Assembly: GCF_900101505.1 (NCBI RefSeq)
Contig: NZ_FMZI01000009.1
Span: forward strand, 161,902-225,901
Source of the DNA: Antarctobacter albus
GTDB taxonomy: Bacteria > Pseudomonadota > Alphaproteobacteria > Rhodobacterales > Rhodobacteraceae
Direction of reading: 5' to 3'
Length of the DNA: 64,000 nt
The notes below the pieces were generated by a model. It was not told where the DNA came from. It saw only the letters and a list, made by a program, of their open reading frames with translations, and searched no databases. Below, in pieces: positions 17,133 through 25,574 of this stretch. Both the position numbers and the translations under genes were made by a program. Within the stretch, counting starts at the first letter, position 1, and the number at the start of each line of letters is the position of its first letter.

Positions 17133-18413
17133 TTGCAGACCCAGAGCACCAGTATCCCGTCCGGGCTGACAGGCGCTATTCAGCGCGTGCTGGTGGTCGA
17201 TGACAGCCGCGCCCAGCTGAAGATGGTCGAGACGATGGTCCGCCGCTGGGGGTACGAGGTGATGACCGCCGACTCCGGGCACCAGGCGCTGGAAATCGTG
17301 CGCCGGACGCCGCCGGATCTGATCCTTTCGGACTGGATGATGCCGGGCATGACGGGGTTGGAATTCTGTCGCCATTTCAGGGGCCTGTCCCAGAATGGAT
17401 ACGGTTATTTCATCCTGCTCACCTCCAAGAGCGAGAAAGGCGACATTGCCAAGGGGCTGGACGCGGGCGCCGATGATTTCCTGACCAAGCCGGTCAACGC
17501 GCACGAATTGCGCGCGCGGATCAAGGCTGGAGAACGCATCGTGTCGATGGAACGGCAGCTGTCGGAAAAGAACCGCCAGGTCTCGGATGCGCTGGAGGAG
17601 TTGCGTGAGATCCACACCGCCATAGACAACGACCTGCGCCAGGCGCGCACGATCCAGCAATCGCTGGTCCCCGAACGTATCTGCGAGGTCCTGACGTCTC
17701 GCGTCAGCCTGCTGCTCAGGCCCTGCGGTCATGTCGGCGGTGACCTGGTGGGCGTGTTCAAGCCGGGGTTCGGGCGGCTGGGTCTCTACAGTATCGACGT
17801 CTCGGGCCACGGCATCACCTCGGCGATGGTGACGGCGCGGGTGGCGGGCTATCTGTCGTCGACCTTTCCGGAACAGAATGTTGCCCTGGAACGCCGGTTC
17901 GATCGGTTCTACGCCATGCGCGAACCGGCAGAGACGGCGCAGATGCTGAACCAGAGGCTGGCCGCCGATCCCGGGGTCGAAGAATACCTGACGATGGCCT
18001 ATGTCGCGGCCGATCTTGCCTCGGGCCGGATGCGCATGGTGCAGGCCGGGCATTCGCCGCCGCTTTTGCTGCGGGCGGATGGCAGCCATGACTTCATCGG
18101 GGATGGCGGGCTGCCCATCGGCCTGGTCGACGAGGTCAGCTATGACCAGCACGATTTCCAGCTGCAGTCCGGGGACCGCCTGCTGCTTTATTCCGACGGG
18201 TTCACCGAGGCGGTGATGAAGAACGGCGAGATGCTGGGCGACGATGGCCTGGTCGAGATCTTTCGCGAAAGCGCCCGCACCGGCAGTGGGCCGGACCTGC
18301 TGGAGGACATGTTCTGGCGCCTGACACAGCAGATGGAAAGCGCCGCGAAACTGGGCGATGACGTTTCTGCCGCGCTGCTGGAATACGACGTTCTCAGGGA
18401 CGCCAGGGCCTGA
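17133..18413 (+). CDS. Response regulator with PP2C/SpoIIE-type phosphatase output (RbaY-like)
   Basis: A 426-residue protein. Residues 17-135 are a receiver domain with acidic pocket Asp23/Asp24, phosphoacceptor Asp67 (ILSDWMMPGM) and the lysine in FLTKPVN. A coiled-coil linker covers about 140-175 (SEKNRQVSDALEELREI). Residues 190-420 are a PP2C-type serine phosphatase: HVGGDLVG, SIDVSGHGITSAMV, YSDGFTEA and the final GDDVSA. This architecture matches RbaY of Rhodobacter capsulatus, which dephosphorylates an STAS protein in a partner-switching circuit. The start is TTG with AGGGG before it. The divergent Hpt gene is its likely phosphate source. It overlaps the converging Nudix gene by 20 bases. 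Confidence 0.88.
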   Translation: MQTQSTSIPSGLTGAIQRVLVVDDSRAQLKMVETMVRRWGYEVMTADSGHQALEIVRRTPPDLILSDWMMPGMTGLEFCRHFRGLSQNGYGYFILLTSKSEKGDIAKGLDAGADDFLTKPVNAHELRARIKAGERIVSMERQLSEKNRQVSDALEELREIHTAIDNDLRQARTIQQSLVPERICEVLTSRVSLLLRPCGHVGGDLVGVFKPGFGRLGLYSIDVSGHGITSAMVTARVAGYLSSTFPEQNVALERRFDRFYAMREPAETAQMLNQRLAADPGVEEYLTMAYVAADLASGRMRMVQAGHSPPLLLRADGSHDFIGDGGLPIGLVDEVSYDQHDFQLQSGDRLLLYSDGFTEAVMKNGEMLGDDGLVEIFRESARTGSGPDLLEDMFWRLTQQMESAAKLGDDVSAALLEYDVLRDARA

Positions 18414-18855
18414 CGTTCCGCAGGCAGAATTCCCGGACAAAGCTGCTGTCGCCGCGATTGCCAAGCTCTTGCACCGCCATCTCGGGGCTGCGCCAGATCG
18501 CGGTATGCCCGGCTTCTGTCGGGGGGCCGTGCGGTCGCACCGGCTGCGCCGTGTAGATCACGCAGAGCTTTTCCGCCCAGAGATCGTATTCCGGCATGAA
18601 GGTGAACCGCCGGAAGGCACCCAGCCGGCGCGGCCGGGCGATTCGCCAGCCGGTTTCCTCGAACACCTCGCGGTGCAGGGCGGTCAGCGGATGTTCCCCC
18701 GGGTCGATGCCGCCGCCGGGCAGTTGCACCTCTGGTCCCGGGTCGGCCTGCAGCGTCAGCAACAGGCGCCCGGCGCGGGGCAGGATGGCATAGACGCCGG
18801 GCCGCAGAGTATAGCGCCGACCGGGTTCCGGCGGCGTGCCGATCCTGGGTGTCAT
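18394..18855 (-). CDS. Nudix hydrolase
   Basis: A 153-residue Nudix protein with the full box GGGIDPGEHPLTALHREVFEETGW (shown here in two parts: GGGIDPGEHPLTALH, REVFEETGW), which binds the metal and cleaves nucleoside diphosphate-linked compounds. The fold begins at YTLRPGVYAILP, in the MutT manner. Substrate is unknown. The C-terminus overlaps the end of the converging phosphatase gene by 20 bases. Upstream it is divergent from hslO. Confidence 0.85.
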   Translation of the reverse strand: MTPRIGTPPEPGRRYTLRPGVYAILPRAGRLLLTLQADPGPEVQLPGGGIDPGEHPLTALHREVFEETGWRIARPRRLGAFRRFTFMPEYDLWAEKLCVIYTAQPVRPHGPPTEAGHTAIWRSPEMAVQELGNRGDSSFVREFCLRNVRPWRP

Positions 18856-18865
18856 CCCTGGCCCC

Positions 18866-18897
18866 CTTTGCGTCCGGGTTCATTCCTCTTATATGGT
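18866..18897 (+). promoter_or_regulatory. RpoH (heat-shock sigma) type promoter for hslO
   Basis: CTTT (18866-18869), an 18-base spacer and CTTATATGGT (18888-18897) fit the alphaproteobacterial RpoH pattern CTTG-N17/18-CYTATNTNNG with one change in each box. Transcription would begin near 18904, 30 bases before the hslO start with its own RBS. Confidence 0.45.
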
Positions 18898-18933
18898 CGC
18901 GATATGCCAGCCAAAGGCAGACAAGGAAACCCC

Positions 18934-19941
18934 ATGAGCATCGGCAACAAACTCGCCTGGGACGACACCGTCCTACCCTTTCAGCTTGACCGTTCGGACA
19001 TGCGCGGCCGGGTCGCCCGGCTTGACGGCGTGCTGTCCGGCGTTCTGAGACAGCACGATTACCCCGCCCCGGTCGAGGCACTGGTGGCCGAGATGGCACT
19101 GTTGACCGCGCTGATCGGCCAAACCATCAAGCTGCGCTGGAAACTGTCGCTGCAGGTGCAGACGAACGGCCCGGTGCGGATGATCGCCACCGATTACTTC
19201 GGCCCCGAGGAAGAAGGCCAGCCGGCGCGTATCCGGGCCTATGCCAGTTTCGACCGGGACCGGATCACCGACGCGCCGCCGTTCCAGCAGCTTGGCTCGG
19301 GCTATTTCGCGATCCTGATCGACCAGGGCAAGGGGATGCAACCCTACCAGGGCATCACCCCCATCGCGGGCAGCAGCCTGTCGGATTGCGCCGCCGCCTA
19401 TTTCGCGCAGTCCGAACAGCTGCCCACCACCTTTGCGCTGTCCTATGGCCGGTCGACCGAACCGGGCGTGGCCGAACATTGGCGTGCGGGGGGCATCATG
19501 CTGCAGCACATGCCCAAGGCCTCGCCTTTTGCCAGCGGCGAAGGCGGGTCGGGTGACGAAGGGTTGCTGCAGGCCGAGGATCTGCTCAGCGGCGACAACG
19601 AGGAAAACTGGAACCGGGTCAACAGCCACCTGCATACGCTGGAGGAAATGGAGCTGATCGGCCCGACCGTGCCGCCGACAGAGCTGTTGTTGCGCCTGTT
19701 CCACGAGGAACAGCCGCGGGTCTACGATGCGCAGCCGGTGCGTTTCGGCTGTACCTGCTCCGAGGATCGCGTGCGCCAGAGCCTGTCGATCTACTCGGCC
19801 CGGGACATCGAGAAGATGACCACGGACGAAGGGCTGGTGACGGCGGATTGCCAGTTCTGCGGCGCACATTACACGCTGGACCCTGCCAGCGTAGGGTTCG
19901 AGGCCGATGGGTCCGATGACACGGCCAATGACACGGAATGA
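18934..19941 (+). CDS. hslO: Redox-regulated chaperone Hsp33
   Basis: A 335-residue Hsp33, a holdase activated by oxidation. The zinc-binding cysteines are FGCTCSEDR (CxC) and, 34 residues later, CQFCGAHY (CxxC) near the C-terminus; they form disulfides on oxidative stress. Family blocks such as YQGITPI and YFAQSEQLPT are present. The ATG at 18934 has AAGGAA eight bases before it; an ATG at 18904 would nearly coincide with the predicted transcription start and is less likely. The C-terminus ends with an acidic tail. It heads a set with the following Nudix and CCA-adding genes, which overlap it end to start. Confidence 0.95.
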   Translation: MSIGNKLAWDDTVLPFQLDRSDMRGRVARLDGVLSGVLRQHDYPAPVEALVAEMALLTALIGQTIKLRWKLSLQVQTNGPVRMIATDYFGPEEEGQPARIRAYASFDRDRITDAPPFQQLGSGYFAILIDQGKGMQPYQGITPIAGSSLSDCAAAYFAQSEQLPTTFALSYGRSTEPGVAEHWRAGGIMLQHMPKASPFASGEGGSGDEGLLQAEDLLSGDNEENWNRVNSHLHTLEEMELIGPTVPPTELLLRLFHEEQPRVYDAQPVRFGCTCSEDRVRQSLSIYSARDIEKMTTDEGLVTADCQFCGAHYTLDPASVGFEADGSDDTANDTE

Positions 19942-20530
19942 ACAGGAAGCGCGGTTGCGCCGGGCGCCGGATGCGCCCGGGGCGCCCTCGTCGGATTTCG
20001 ACCTGAACCCCAAGATTGTCCTTCCCGAGGACCGCAAGCTGCGCCCGGCGGGCGTGCTGGCGGCCTTTCGCCCCGGCGCGAAGGGGCTGGACCTGATCCT
20101 GACCAAACGCTCCAGCCGGTTGAAACACCATCCCGGCCAGATCGCCTTTCCGGGCGGCAAGGTCGATCCGGGCGATGCCGACGAGGTGGCGGCCGCCCTG
20201 CGCGAGGCGCAGGAGGAAGTGGCGCTGGACCCCGGCCAGGTCGAGGTGCTGGGCACGTTGCCGCCGCATGAGACGGTGACCGGCTTCGTGGTGACGCCGG
20301 TCATCGGGCTGGTGCATGGTGATTTCACGCCGGTGCCGGAACCCGGCGAGGTCGACGAGGTCTTTGCCGTGCCTTACGCCCATGTCACTGATCCCGAACG
20401 CTATTCCGTGCAGTGGCGGCGCTGGCGCGGGCAAAGGCGGCTGTACTACACGGTGCCGTTTGGGCCTTATTACATCTGGGGCGCCACGGCGCGGATGCTG
20501 CGGGCGCTGGCGGAAAGGGTACAGCCATGA
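19907..20530 (+). CDS. CoA pyrophosphatase-type Nudix hydrolase
   Basis: A 207-residue Nudix protein of the CoA pyrophosphatase (YeaB/NudL) group. The Nudix box is GGKVDPGDADEVAAALREAQEE, with the preceding group-specific segment LTKRSSRLKHHPGQIAFPGG (the LLTxRS...HxGQxxFPGG pattern). It would split CoA or its derivatives into phosphopantetheine and 3',5'-ADP. Three in-frame ATGs (19907, 19916, 19928) are possible and none has a clear RBS; the first is given here. The start region overlaps the hslO end by 35 bases and the stop overlaps the next gene (ATGA). Confidence 0.88.
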   Translation: MGPMTRPMTRNEQEARLRRAPDAPGAPSSDFDLNPKIVLPEDRKLRPAGVLAAFRPGAKGLDLILTKRSSRLKHHPGQIAFPGGKVDPGDADEVAAALREAQEEVALDPGQVEVLGTLPPHETVTGFVVTPVIGLVHGDFTPVPEPGEVDEVFAVPYAHVTDPERYSVQWRRWRGQRRLYYTVPFGPYYIWGATARMLRALAERVQP

Positions 20531-21690
20531 CCCGTGTCACCGGCGACTGGCTGGACTCGCCCGCAACGCAGGTGGTCATGGGGCTGCTCGAAGACGGGGG
20601 GCACCTTGCCTATGCGGTCGGTGGCTGCGTGCGCAACGCGCTCTTGGCTGTGCCGGTCAGCGACGTGGACATTTCCACGGACGCGCGCCCGGAACGGGTG
20701 ATGGAACTCGCGCGGGCCGCCGGGCTGAAGGTCGTACCGACGGGGATCGACCACGGCACGGTGACGGTGGTCGCCGATGGCGAGGGGTTCGAGGTCACGA
20801 CATTCCGCGCCGATGTGGAAACCGATGGCCGGCGGGCCGTGGTGCGCTTTGCCGATGACGTGCACGAGGATGCCGTGCGGCGCGACTTTACCATGAACGC
20901 GCTTTACGCCGATCGGCGCGGCACGCTGGTCGATCCGCTGGGCGGCTTGCCGGACCTCGAGGCGCGGCACTTCCGCTTTATCCTGGATGCCGACACCCGC
21001 ATTCGCGAGGATTACCTGCGCATTTTGCGTTTTTTCCGGTTCACTGCCTGGTACGGCGATCCCGAGGCCGGGATGGACCCCGAGGCGCTGGCCGCCATTG
21101 CTGCCAATCTCGATGGGCTGGACGTGCTGTCGCGCGAACGGGTCGGCGTGGAACTGGTCAAGCTGCTCAAGGCGCCCGATCCGCTGGTGTCCGTCTCGGT
21201 GATGGAGCGGCTGGGCGTGCTGGCCCATGTCCTTCCCGGGGCGAGTATCACGGCGCTGGGCCCCTACCTGCTGCTTGAGGCGGAACAGGGCATGCCGCCC
21301 GATCCGATGGCCCGCATGGCGGTCATGGGATATTTCGACGGGGCCGCGTTGCGCCTGTCGAGGTCGCAGCAGCGCGAGCTGGAGCTGTTCCGCGCACTGA
21401 TGTCCGGGACCGAGGGCCCGGCAGAGCTTGCCTACCGCCACGGCAGCCAGGCGGCTCAGATCGTGATGGTCCTGCGGGCCGCCAGCCTGGGGATGCCGGT
21501 GCCGCCCGAACTGGCGGCAGAGCTGTCGCGCGGGGCGCAGGCCAAATTCCCCTTGAAAGCCAAGCATTTGATGCCAGCCTACCAGGGCGCCGCGCTGGGC
21601 GATGCGCTGCGCCGGGCCGAGGATCACTGGATTGCGCAGGATTTTGCGCCCGATGGCGCCGTCCTGCGGAACTGGCTCGACGAGGGGTGA
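20527..21690 (+). CDS. cca: CCA tRNA nucleotidyltransferase / poly(A) polymerase family
   Basis: A 387-residue class II nucleotidyltransferase that adds or repairs the 3' CCA of tRNAs. The head domain has the flexible loop and catalytic acids: AYAVGGCVRNAL, then SDVDISTDA (DxD). The following RRDFTMNALYAD is the strongly conserved RRDFTxNA motif. No HD phosphohydrolase domain is seen. The ATG overlaps the stop of the Nudix gene (ATGA), so the two are coupled. A length of about 390 residues is normal for this group in Rhodobacteraceae. Confidence 0.93.
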   Translation: MTRVTGDWLDSPATQVVMGLLEDGGHLAYAVGGCVRNALLAVPVSDVDISTDARPERVMELARAAGLKVVPTGIDHGTVTVVADGEGFEVTTFRADVETDGRRAVVRFADDVHEDAVRRDFTMNALYADRRGTLVDPLGGLPDLEARHFRFILDADTRIREDYLRILRFFRFTAWYGDPEAGMDPEALAAIAANLDGLDVLSRERVGVELVKLLKAPDPLVSVSVMERLGVLAHVLPGASITALGPYLLLEAEQGMPPDPMARMAVMGYFDGAALRLSRSQQRELELFRALMSGTEGPAELAYRHGSQAAQIVMVLRAASLGMPVPPELAAELSRGAQAKFPLKAKHLMPAYQGAALGDALRRAEDHWIAQDFAPDGAVLRNWLDEG

Positions 21691-21692
21691 CA

Positions 21693-21783
21693 GGCCGGGA
21701 ATTCTGGCCTAATACATGTTCGACTCATGTAATTCCCGGGAGACATGATGGTGCGTGACAGGATCCTGATCAGCTTCGCCTGA
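21693..21783 (+). promoter_or_regulatory. Structured leader with competing hairpins and a 12-codon ORF before the ABC triad
   Basis: Two alternative stems share bases. Stem 1 is AGGCC/GGCCT (21692-21709). Stem 2 pairs CCGGGAATT (21695-21703) with AATTCCCGG (21731-21739) and has an inner ACATG/CATGT stem with a 7-base loop. Behind it, a 12-codon ORF starting ATGATG at 21745, with GGGAG before it, ends at 21783. The layout is like an attenuation leader, but no ligand class is recognised. Confidence 0.35.
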
Positions 21784-21864
21784 GCCGGTCTGCACGCGCG
21801 GGTCGGCCACTGGCAGCCCCGCTTTACCCTTATCATTGTCAAAATGCTCCAAGGAGCGCCCGGT

Positions 21865-23712
21865 ATGTTCCGTTTCTTTGAAAACCTCGTCGATCCCTAT
21901 CTTGACTACACGCCGACCGATCGGCCGCCCACGCGCCTGTGGCCCTTTATGCGCGAGTACCTTTACCCTTTCCGCCGGATCATGGCCGTGGCCGTCCTGT
22001 TCAAGATGGTTGTCGCCGCCAGCGAGGTCCTTCTGATCTGGTATATGGCCCGGATCGTCGATCTCCTGGCGCAGGGCACGCCCGACCAGATCCTGCCGCA
22101 ATACGGGATGGAATTCGCGCTGGCCGCGCTTTGGGTGCTGGTGCTGCGCACCATCGTCTCGGGCGTGGACATGGCGTTCCTGCACAACACGATCCTGCCC
22201 AACCTGGGGACGTTGATCCGCTGGCGGTCGCACCGGCACGTCCTGCGGCAGTCGGTTGGCTGGTTCGAAAACGATTTCGCGGGCCGCATCGCCAACCGTA
22301 TCATGCAGACGCCCCCCGCCGCGGGCGAGGCGGCCTTTCAGGTGCTGGATGCCGCCGCCTTCTTCGTTTCGACACTGATCGGCGCGTTGATCATGCTGTC
22401 GGGGTTCGATGTGCGGCTGGCTATCCCGCTGGTCCTCTGGATCGCGGGATATCTTTGGCTGATGCGCTGGACGATCACGCGGGCCGGTCCCGCCTCCAAG
22501 GCCAGTTCCGATGCCCGCAGCGCGATCACCGGGCGGGTGGTGGACAGCTACACAAACATCCATTCGGTCAAGATGTTCGCCCATCACGACCGCGAGGTGG
22601 ATTATGCCCGCGAGGCCATCGAAACGGCGCGCAAGACCTTCATGCGGGAAATGCGGATCGTCACGATCATGGACTTCTCGCTGACCTTCCTGAACGGGGC
22701 GATGATCGTGGCGGTGGCCTCGCTTGCGGTCTGGCTCTGGATCGCCGGGTTGACGACAGAGGGGATGGTGGCCGCCGCGCTGGCCATGGTGCTGCGGCTG
22801 AACAACATGACCTACTGGATCATGTGGGCGATGACGAACCTGGTTCAGAACCTTGGTGTCGTGGCCGAGGGGATGGAAACGATCGCCCAGCCGGTGACAT
22901 TGGTAGATGACAACGACGCAAAGCCGCTGGTGATGGACACGGGCGCCATCGAGATCCGCAACCTGTCGCATCACTACGGACGCGACGCGGGCGGGCTGGA
23001 CCGTGTATCGCTGAATATCGCACCGGGCGAAAAGATCGGCCTCGTTGGCCGGTCGGGCGCGGGCAAGACGACACTGGTCAAGCTGCTGTTGCGGTTCTAC
23101 GACGCCGAAAAGGGCGAGATCCTGATCGACGGTCAGAACATCGCCCGCGTCACGCAGGACAGCCTGCGGCTGAACATCGGCATGGTACAGCAGGATTCGG
23201 CGCTGCTGCACCGCTCGGTCCGCGACAACATCCTGTACGGTCGCCCCGACGCCAGCGAGGCCGAGATGCTGGAGGCGGCGAAACAGGCGCAGGCGCATGA
23301 GTTCATCCTGGATCTCGAAGATCCGCAGGGGCGCACCGGCTATGACGCCCATGTGGGGGAACGGGGCGTGAAACTCTCCGGCGGGCAGCGGCAGCGGGTG
23401 ACGCTGGCGCGGGTGATCCTCAAGGACGCGCCGATCCTGCTGCTGGACGAGGCGACCAGCGCGCTGGACTCCGAGGTCGAGGCCGCGATCCAGGACACGC
23501 TTTACGGCATGATGCAGGGCAAGACGGTGATCGCCATCGCGCACCGCCTGTCGACCATCGCCCAGATGGACCGCATCCTGGTCATGGACGAGGGGCGGAT
23601 CGCCGAAGAGGGCAGCCATGACGCGCTTTTGGCCAAGGGCGGGCTATATGCCAGTTTCTGGGCACGCCAATCGGGCGGTTTCCTTGATCCGGACACGCAG
23701 GCGGCAGAGTAA
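21865..23712 (+). CDS. ABC exporter half-transporter 1 (fused membrane and ATPase domains)
   Basis: A 615-residue type IV ABC exporter subunit. Residues 1-340 are the membrane domain with about six segments, and the rest the ATPase. Walker A is GRSGAGKTTLVKLL, the signature is LSGGQRQRV, Walker B ILLLDEATSALD, and the H-loop IAIAHRLSTI, so it is catalytically complete. The family moves lipids, peptides or drugs out of the cytoplasm; the substrate is unknown. The start at 21865 has AAGGAG at good spacing, better than the ATG at 21844. Its stop overlaps the next ABC gene (TAATG), so three such genes are coupled. Confidence 0.93.
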   Translation: MFRFFENLVDPYLDYTPTDRPPTRLWPFMREYLYPFRRIMAVAVLFKMVVAASEVLLIWYMARIVDLLAQGTPDQILPQYGMEFALAALWVLVLRTIVSGVDMAFLHNTILPNLGTLIRWRSHRHVLRQSVGWFENDFAGRIANRIMQTPPAAGEAAFQVLDAAAFFVSTLIGALIMLSGFDVRLAIPLVLWIAGYLWLMRWTITRAGPASKASSDARSAITGRVVDSYTNIHSVKMFAHHDREVDYAREAIETARKTFMREMRIVTIMDFSLTFLNGAMIVAVASLAVWLWIAGLTTEGMVAAALAMVLRLNNMTYWIMWAMTNLVQNLGVVAEGMETIAQPVTLVDDNDAKPLVMDTGAIEIRNLSHHYGRDAGGLDRVSLNIAPGEKIGLVGRSGAGKTTLVKLLLRFYDAEKGEILIDGQNIARVTQDSLRLNIGMVQQDSALLHRSVRDNILYGRPDASEAEMLEAAKQAQAHEFILDLEDPQGRTGYDAHVGERGVKLSGGQRQRVTLARVILKDAPILLLDEATSALDSEVEAAIQDTLYGMMQGKTVIAIAHRLSTIAQMDRILVMDEGRIAEEGSHDALLAKGGLYASFWARQSGGFLDPDTQAAE

Positions 23713-25574
23713 TGCAGGCACTTTTCCAGAAACTGATCGCACGCGCGGGCAACATGATCGACCCGGAGCGGCAGGCCGAAGGCATGCCGCCCGACCGGCT
23801 GCGCGCCTTCATGACCTGGGCCTTGCAGGGCGGCTGGTTGATCATCTGGCTGGGGGTGGCGATCTCGGCCCTGGCGGGCGTGACAGAGGTGCTGTCGATG
23901 TACCTTCTGGGCCGCGTGGTCGATGCGGTTGGCGGGCCGGTGCAGGACGGTTTCCTCTCCGACCACATGGGGCTGATCGCCTTGGCGGTCGGCATCCTGC
24001 TGGTCGCACGCCCGCTGCTGTTCGGTGGTCTGGCGCTGACCCAATCGGTGATGATCGGGCCGAATATCTTCAAGCTGGTGCTGGCACGGCTCTACCGCTG
24101 GACCATCGGCCAGTCCGTTACCTTTTTCGATGACGATTACGCGGGCCGCATCGCGCAGAAGATGGTGCAGGCCGCGCGATCCTTGACCGAAATCGTGATC
24201 GAGACGGTCAACGCCGTCACCTTCGGGCTGGCGACCATCATCGGCACTGCCGTTCTGCTGGCCGCGATCCACCCGGGGATGCTCTTGCTGCTGGCGGGGT
24301 GGTTTGCGCTTTACCTGGCCTTCCTGCGGGTGATGTTGCCGATCATTCGCCGCCGTTCCGCCGCCCGGGCAGAGGCGCAGGCGATGGTGACGGGCCAGGT
24401 CGTCGACACGATTTCCAACATCAAGACGGTCAAGCTGTTCGCCGGCGACATGCACGAGGACCGCCGCGCGCTGGGCGAAATGGAAAACCTGCGCGGCAAG
24501 ACGCTGGACTTCGGCGAGGCGACCACGGCCTTTCGCCTTGGCCTGATCTTCATTGCTGGAATGCTGCCCGTCATCATGGTGGGCATGGCCATCGCCATGC
24601 GCAGCGCGGGCGTGTCGCCGGGCGACATCGCCGCCGTGGGCGCGGTCACGATCCGGCTGGCGCAGATGACCGGCTGGATCAGCTTTACCCTGATGGTGAT
24701 CTACGGCCACGTCGGCGAGGTCGAGGACGGGATGACAACGCTCAGCGTGTCGCACGCACTGACCGACAAGCCCGGCGCCACCGACCTGCAGGTGAGCGAG
24801 GGCGAGATCACCTTTGACAATGTGCATTTTGCCTATGGCGGGCGGACCGGCGGTGTGTCCGGCATCGACCTGACCATCCATCCGGGCGAAAAGCTGGCCA
24901 TCGTCGGGGCCTCGGGCGCGGGCAAGTCGACGCTCTTGTCGCTGCTTTTGCGGCTCTACGACAGCGAAAGCGGGCAGGTGCGGATCGACGGCACCGACGT
25001 TTCGGGGGTCACGCAAACCAGCCTGCGCAGCCAGATCGGCATGGTCACGCAGGAAACCGCGATGTTCAACCGCTCGGCGCTGGACAATATCCGCTATGGC
25101 CGTCCCGGCGCGACAGAGGCCGAGGTGATCGAGGCCGCGAAACGGGCCGAGGCACATGAGTTCATCCTGGAACTGGAGGATTTTCGGGGCCGCACCGGCT
25201 ATGGCGCCTACCTGGGTGAACGCGGCGTCAAGCTGTCCGGTGGCCAGCGCCAGCGGATCGCGCTGGCCCGTGCCATTCTCAAGGATGCGCCGATCCTGGT
25301 GCTGGATGAGGCGACAAGCGCGCTCGACAGCGAGGTCGAGGCGGCGATCCAGGAGGCGCTTGGCCGGGTGATGGAGGGCAAGACCGTTCTGGCCATCGCG
25401 CACCGGCTGTCGACCATTTCCAGCATGGACCGGATCGTTGTCCTGCATGAGGGCCGCATCGCCGAACAGGGCACCCATGACGAGCTGCTGGAGAAGAAGG
25501 GCCTTTATGCCCGCTACTGGGACCGGCAATCCGGCGGATTCCTGGGTGAGGACGCGGTGGAGGCGGCGGAATGA
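23712..25574 (+). CDS. ABC exporter half-transporter 2 (fused membrane and ATPase domains)
   Basis: A 620-residue paralog of its neighbours. It has about six membrane segments in the first 340 residues, then a full ATPase: [41 protein letters not shown] and LAIAHRLSTI. It starts at the ATG overlapping the stop of transporter 1 by one base and its own stop overlaps the start of transporter 3 (ATGA). Together this suggests equal amounts of all three proteins. The end, RYWDRQSGGFLG, matches the SFWARQSGGFL and RYWERQSGGFIG ends of the other two, a family-specific tail. Likely an exporter; substrate unknown. Confidence 0.93.
   Translation: MQALFQKLIARAGNMIDPERQAEGMPPDRLRAFMTWALQGGWLIIWLGVAISALAGVTEVLSMYLLGRVVDAVGGPVQDGFLSDHMGLIALAVGILLVARPLLFGGLALTQSVMIGPNIFKLVLARLYRWTIGQSVTFFDDDYAGRIAQKMVQAARSLTEIVIETVNAVTFGLATIIGTAVLLAAIHPGMLLLLAGWFALYLAFLRVMLPIIRRRSAARAEAQAMVTGQVVDTISNIKTVKLFAGDMHEDRRALGEMENLRGKTLDFGEATTAFRLGLIFIAGMLPVIMVGMAIAMRSAGVSPGDIAAVGAVTIRLAQMTGWISFTLMVIYGHVGEVEDGMTTLSVSHALTDKPGATDLQVSEGEITFDNVHFAYGGRTGGVSGIDLTIHPGEKLAIVGASGAGKSTLLSLLLRLYDSESGQVRIDGTDVSGVTQTSLRSQIGMVTQETAMFNRSALDNIRYGRPGATEAEVIEAAKRAEAHEFILELEDFRGRTGYGAYLGERGVKLSGGQRQRIALARAILKDAPILVLDEATSALDSEVEAAIQEALGRVMEGKTVLAIAHRLSTISSMDRIVVLHEGRIAEQGTHDELLEKKGLYARYWDRQSGGFLGEDAVEAAE

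Noticed and set aside
18904..18933. Upstream ATG (MPAKGRQGNP) for hslO
   Set aside because: It has no RBS and would coincide with the predicted RpoH start of transcription; the ATG at 18934 has AAGGAA.
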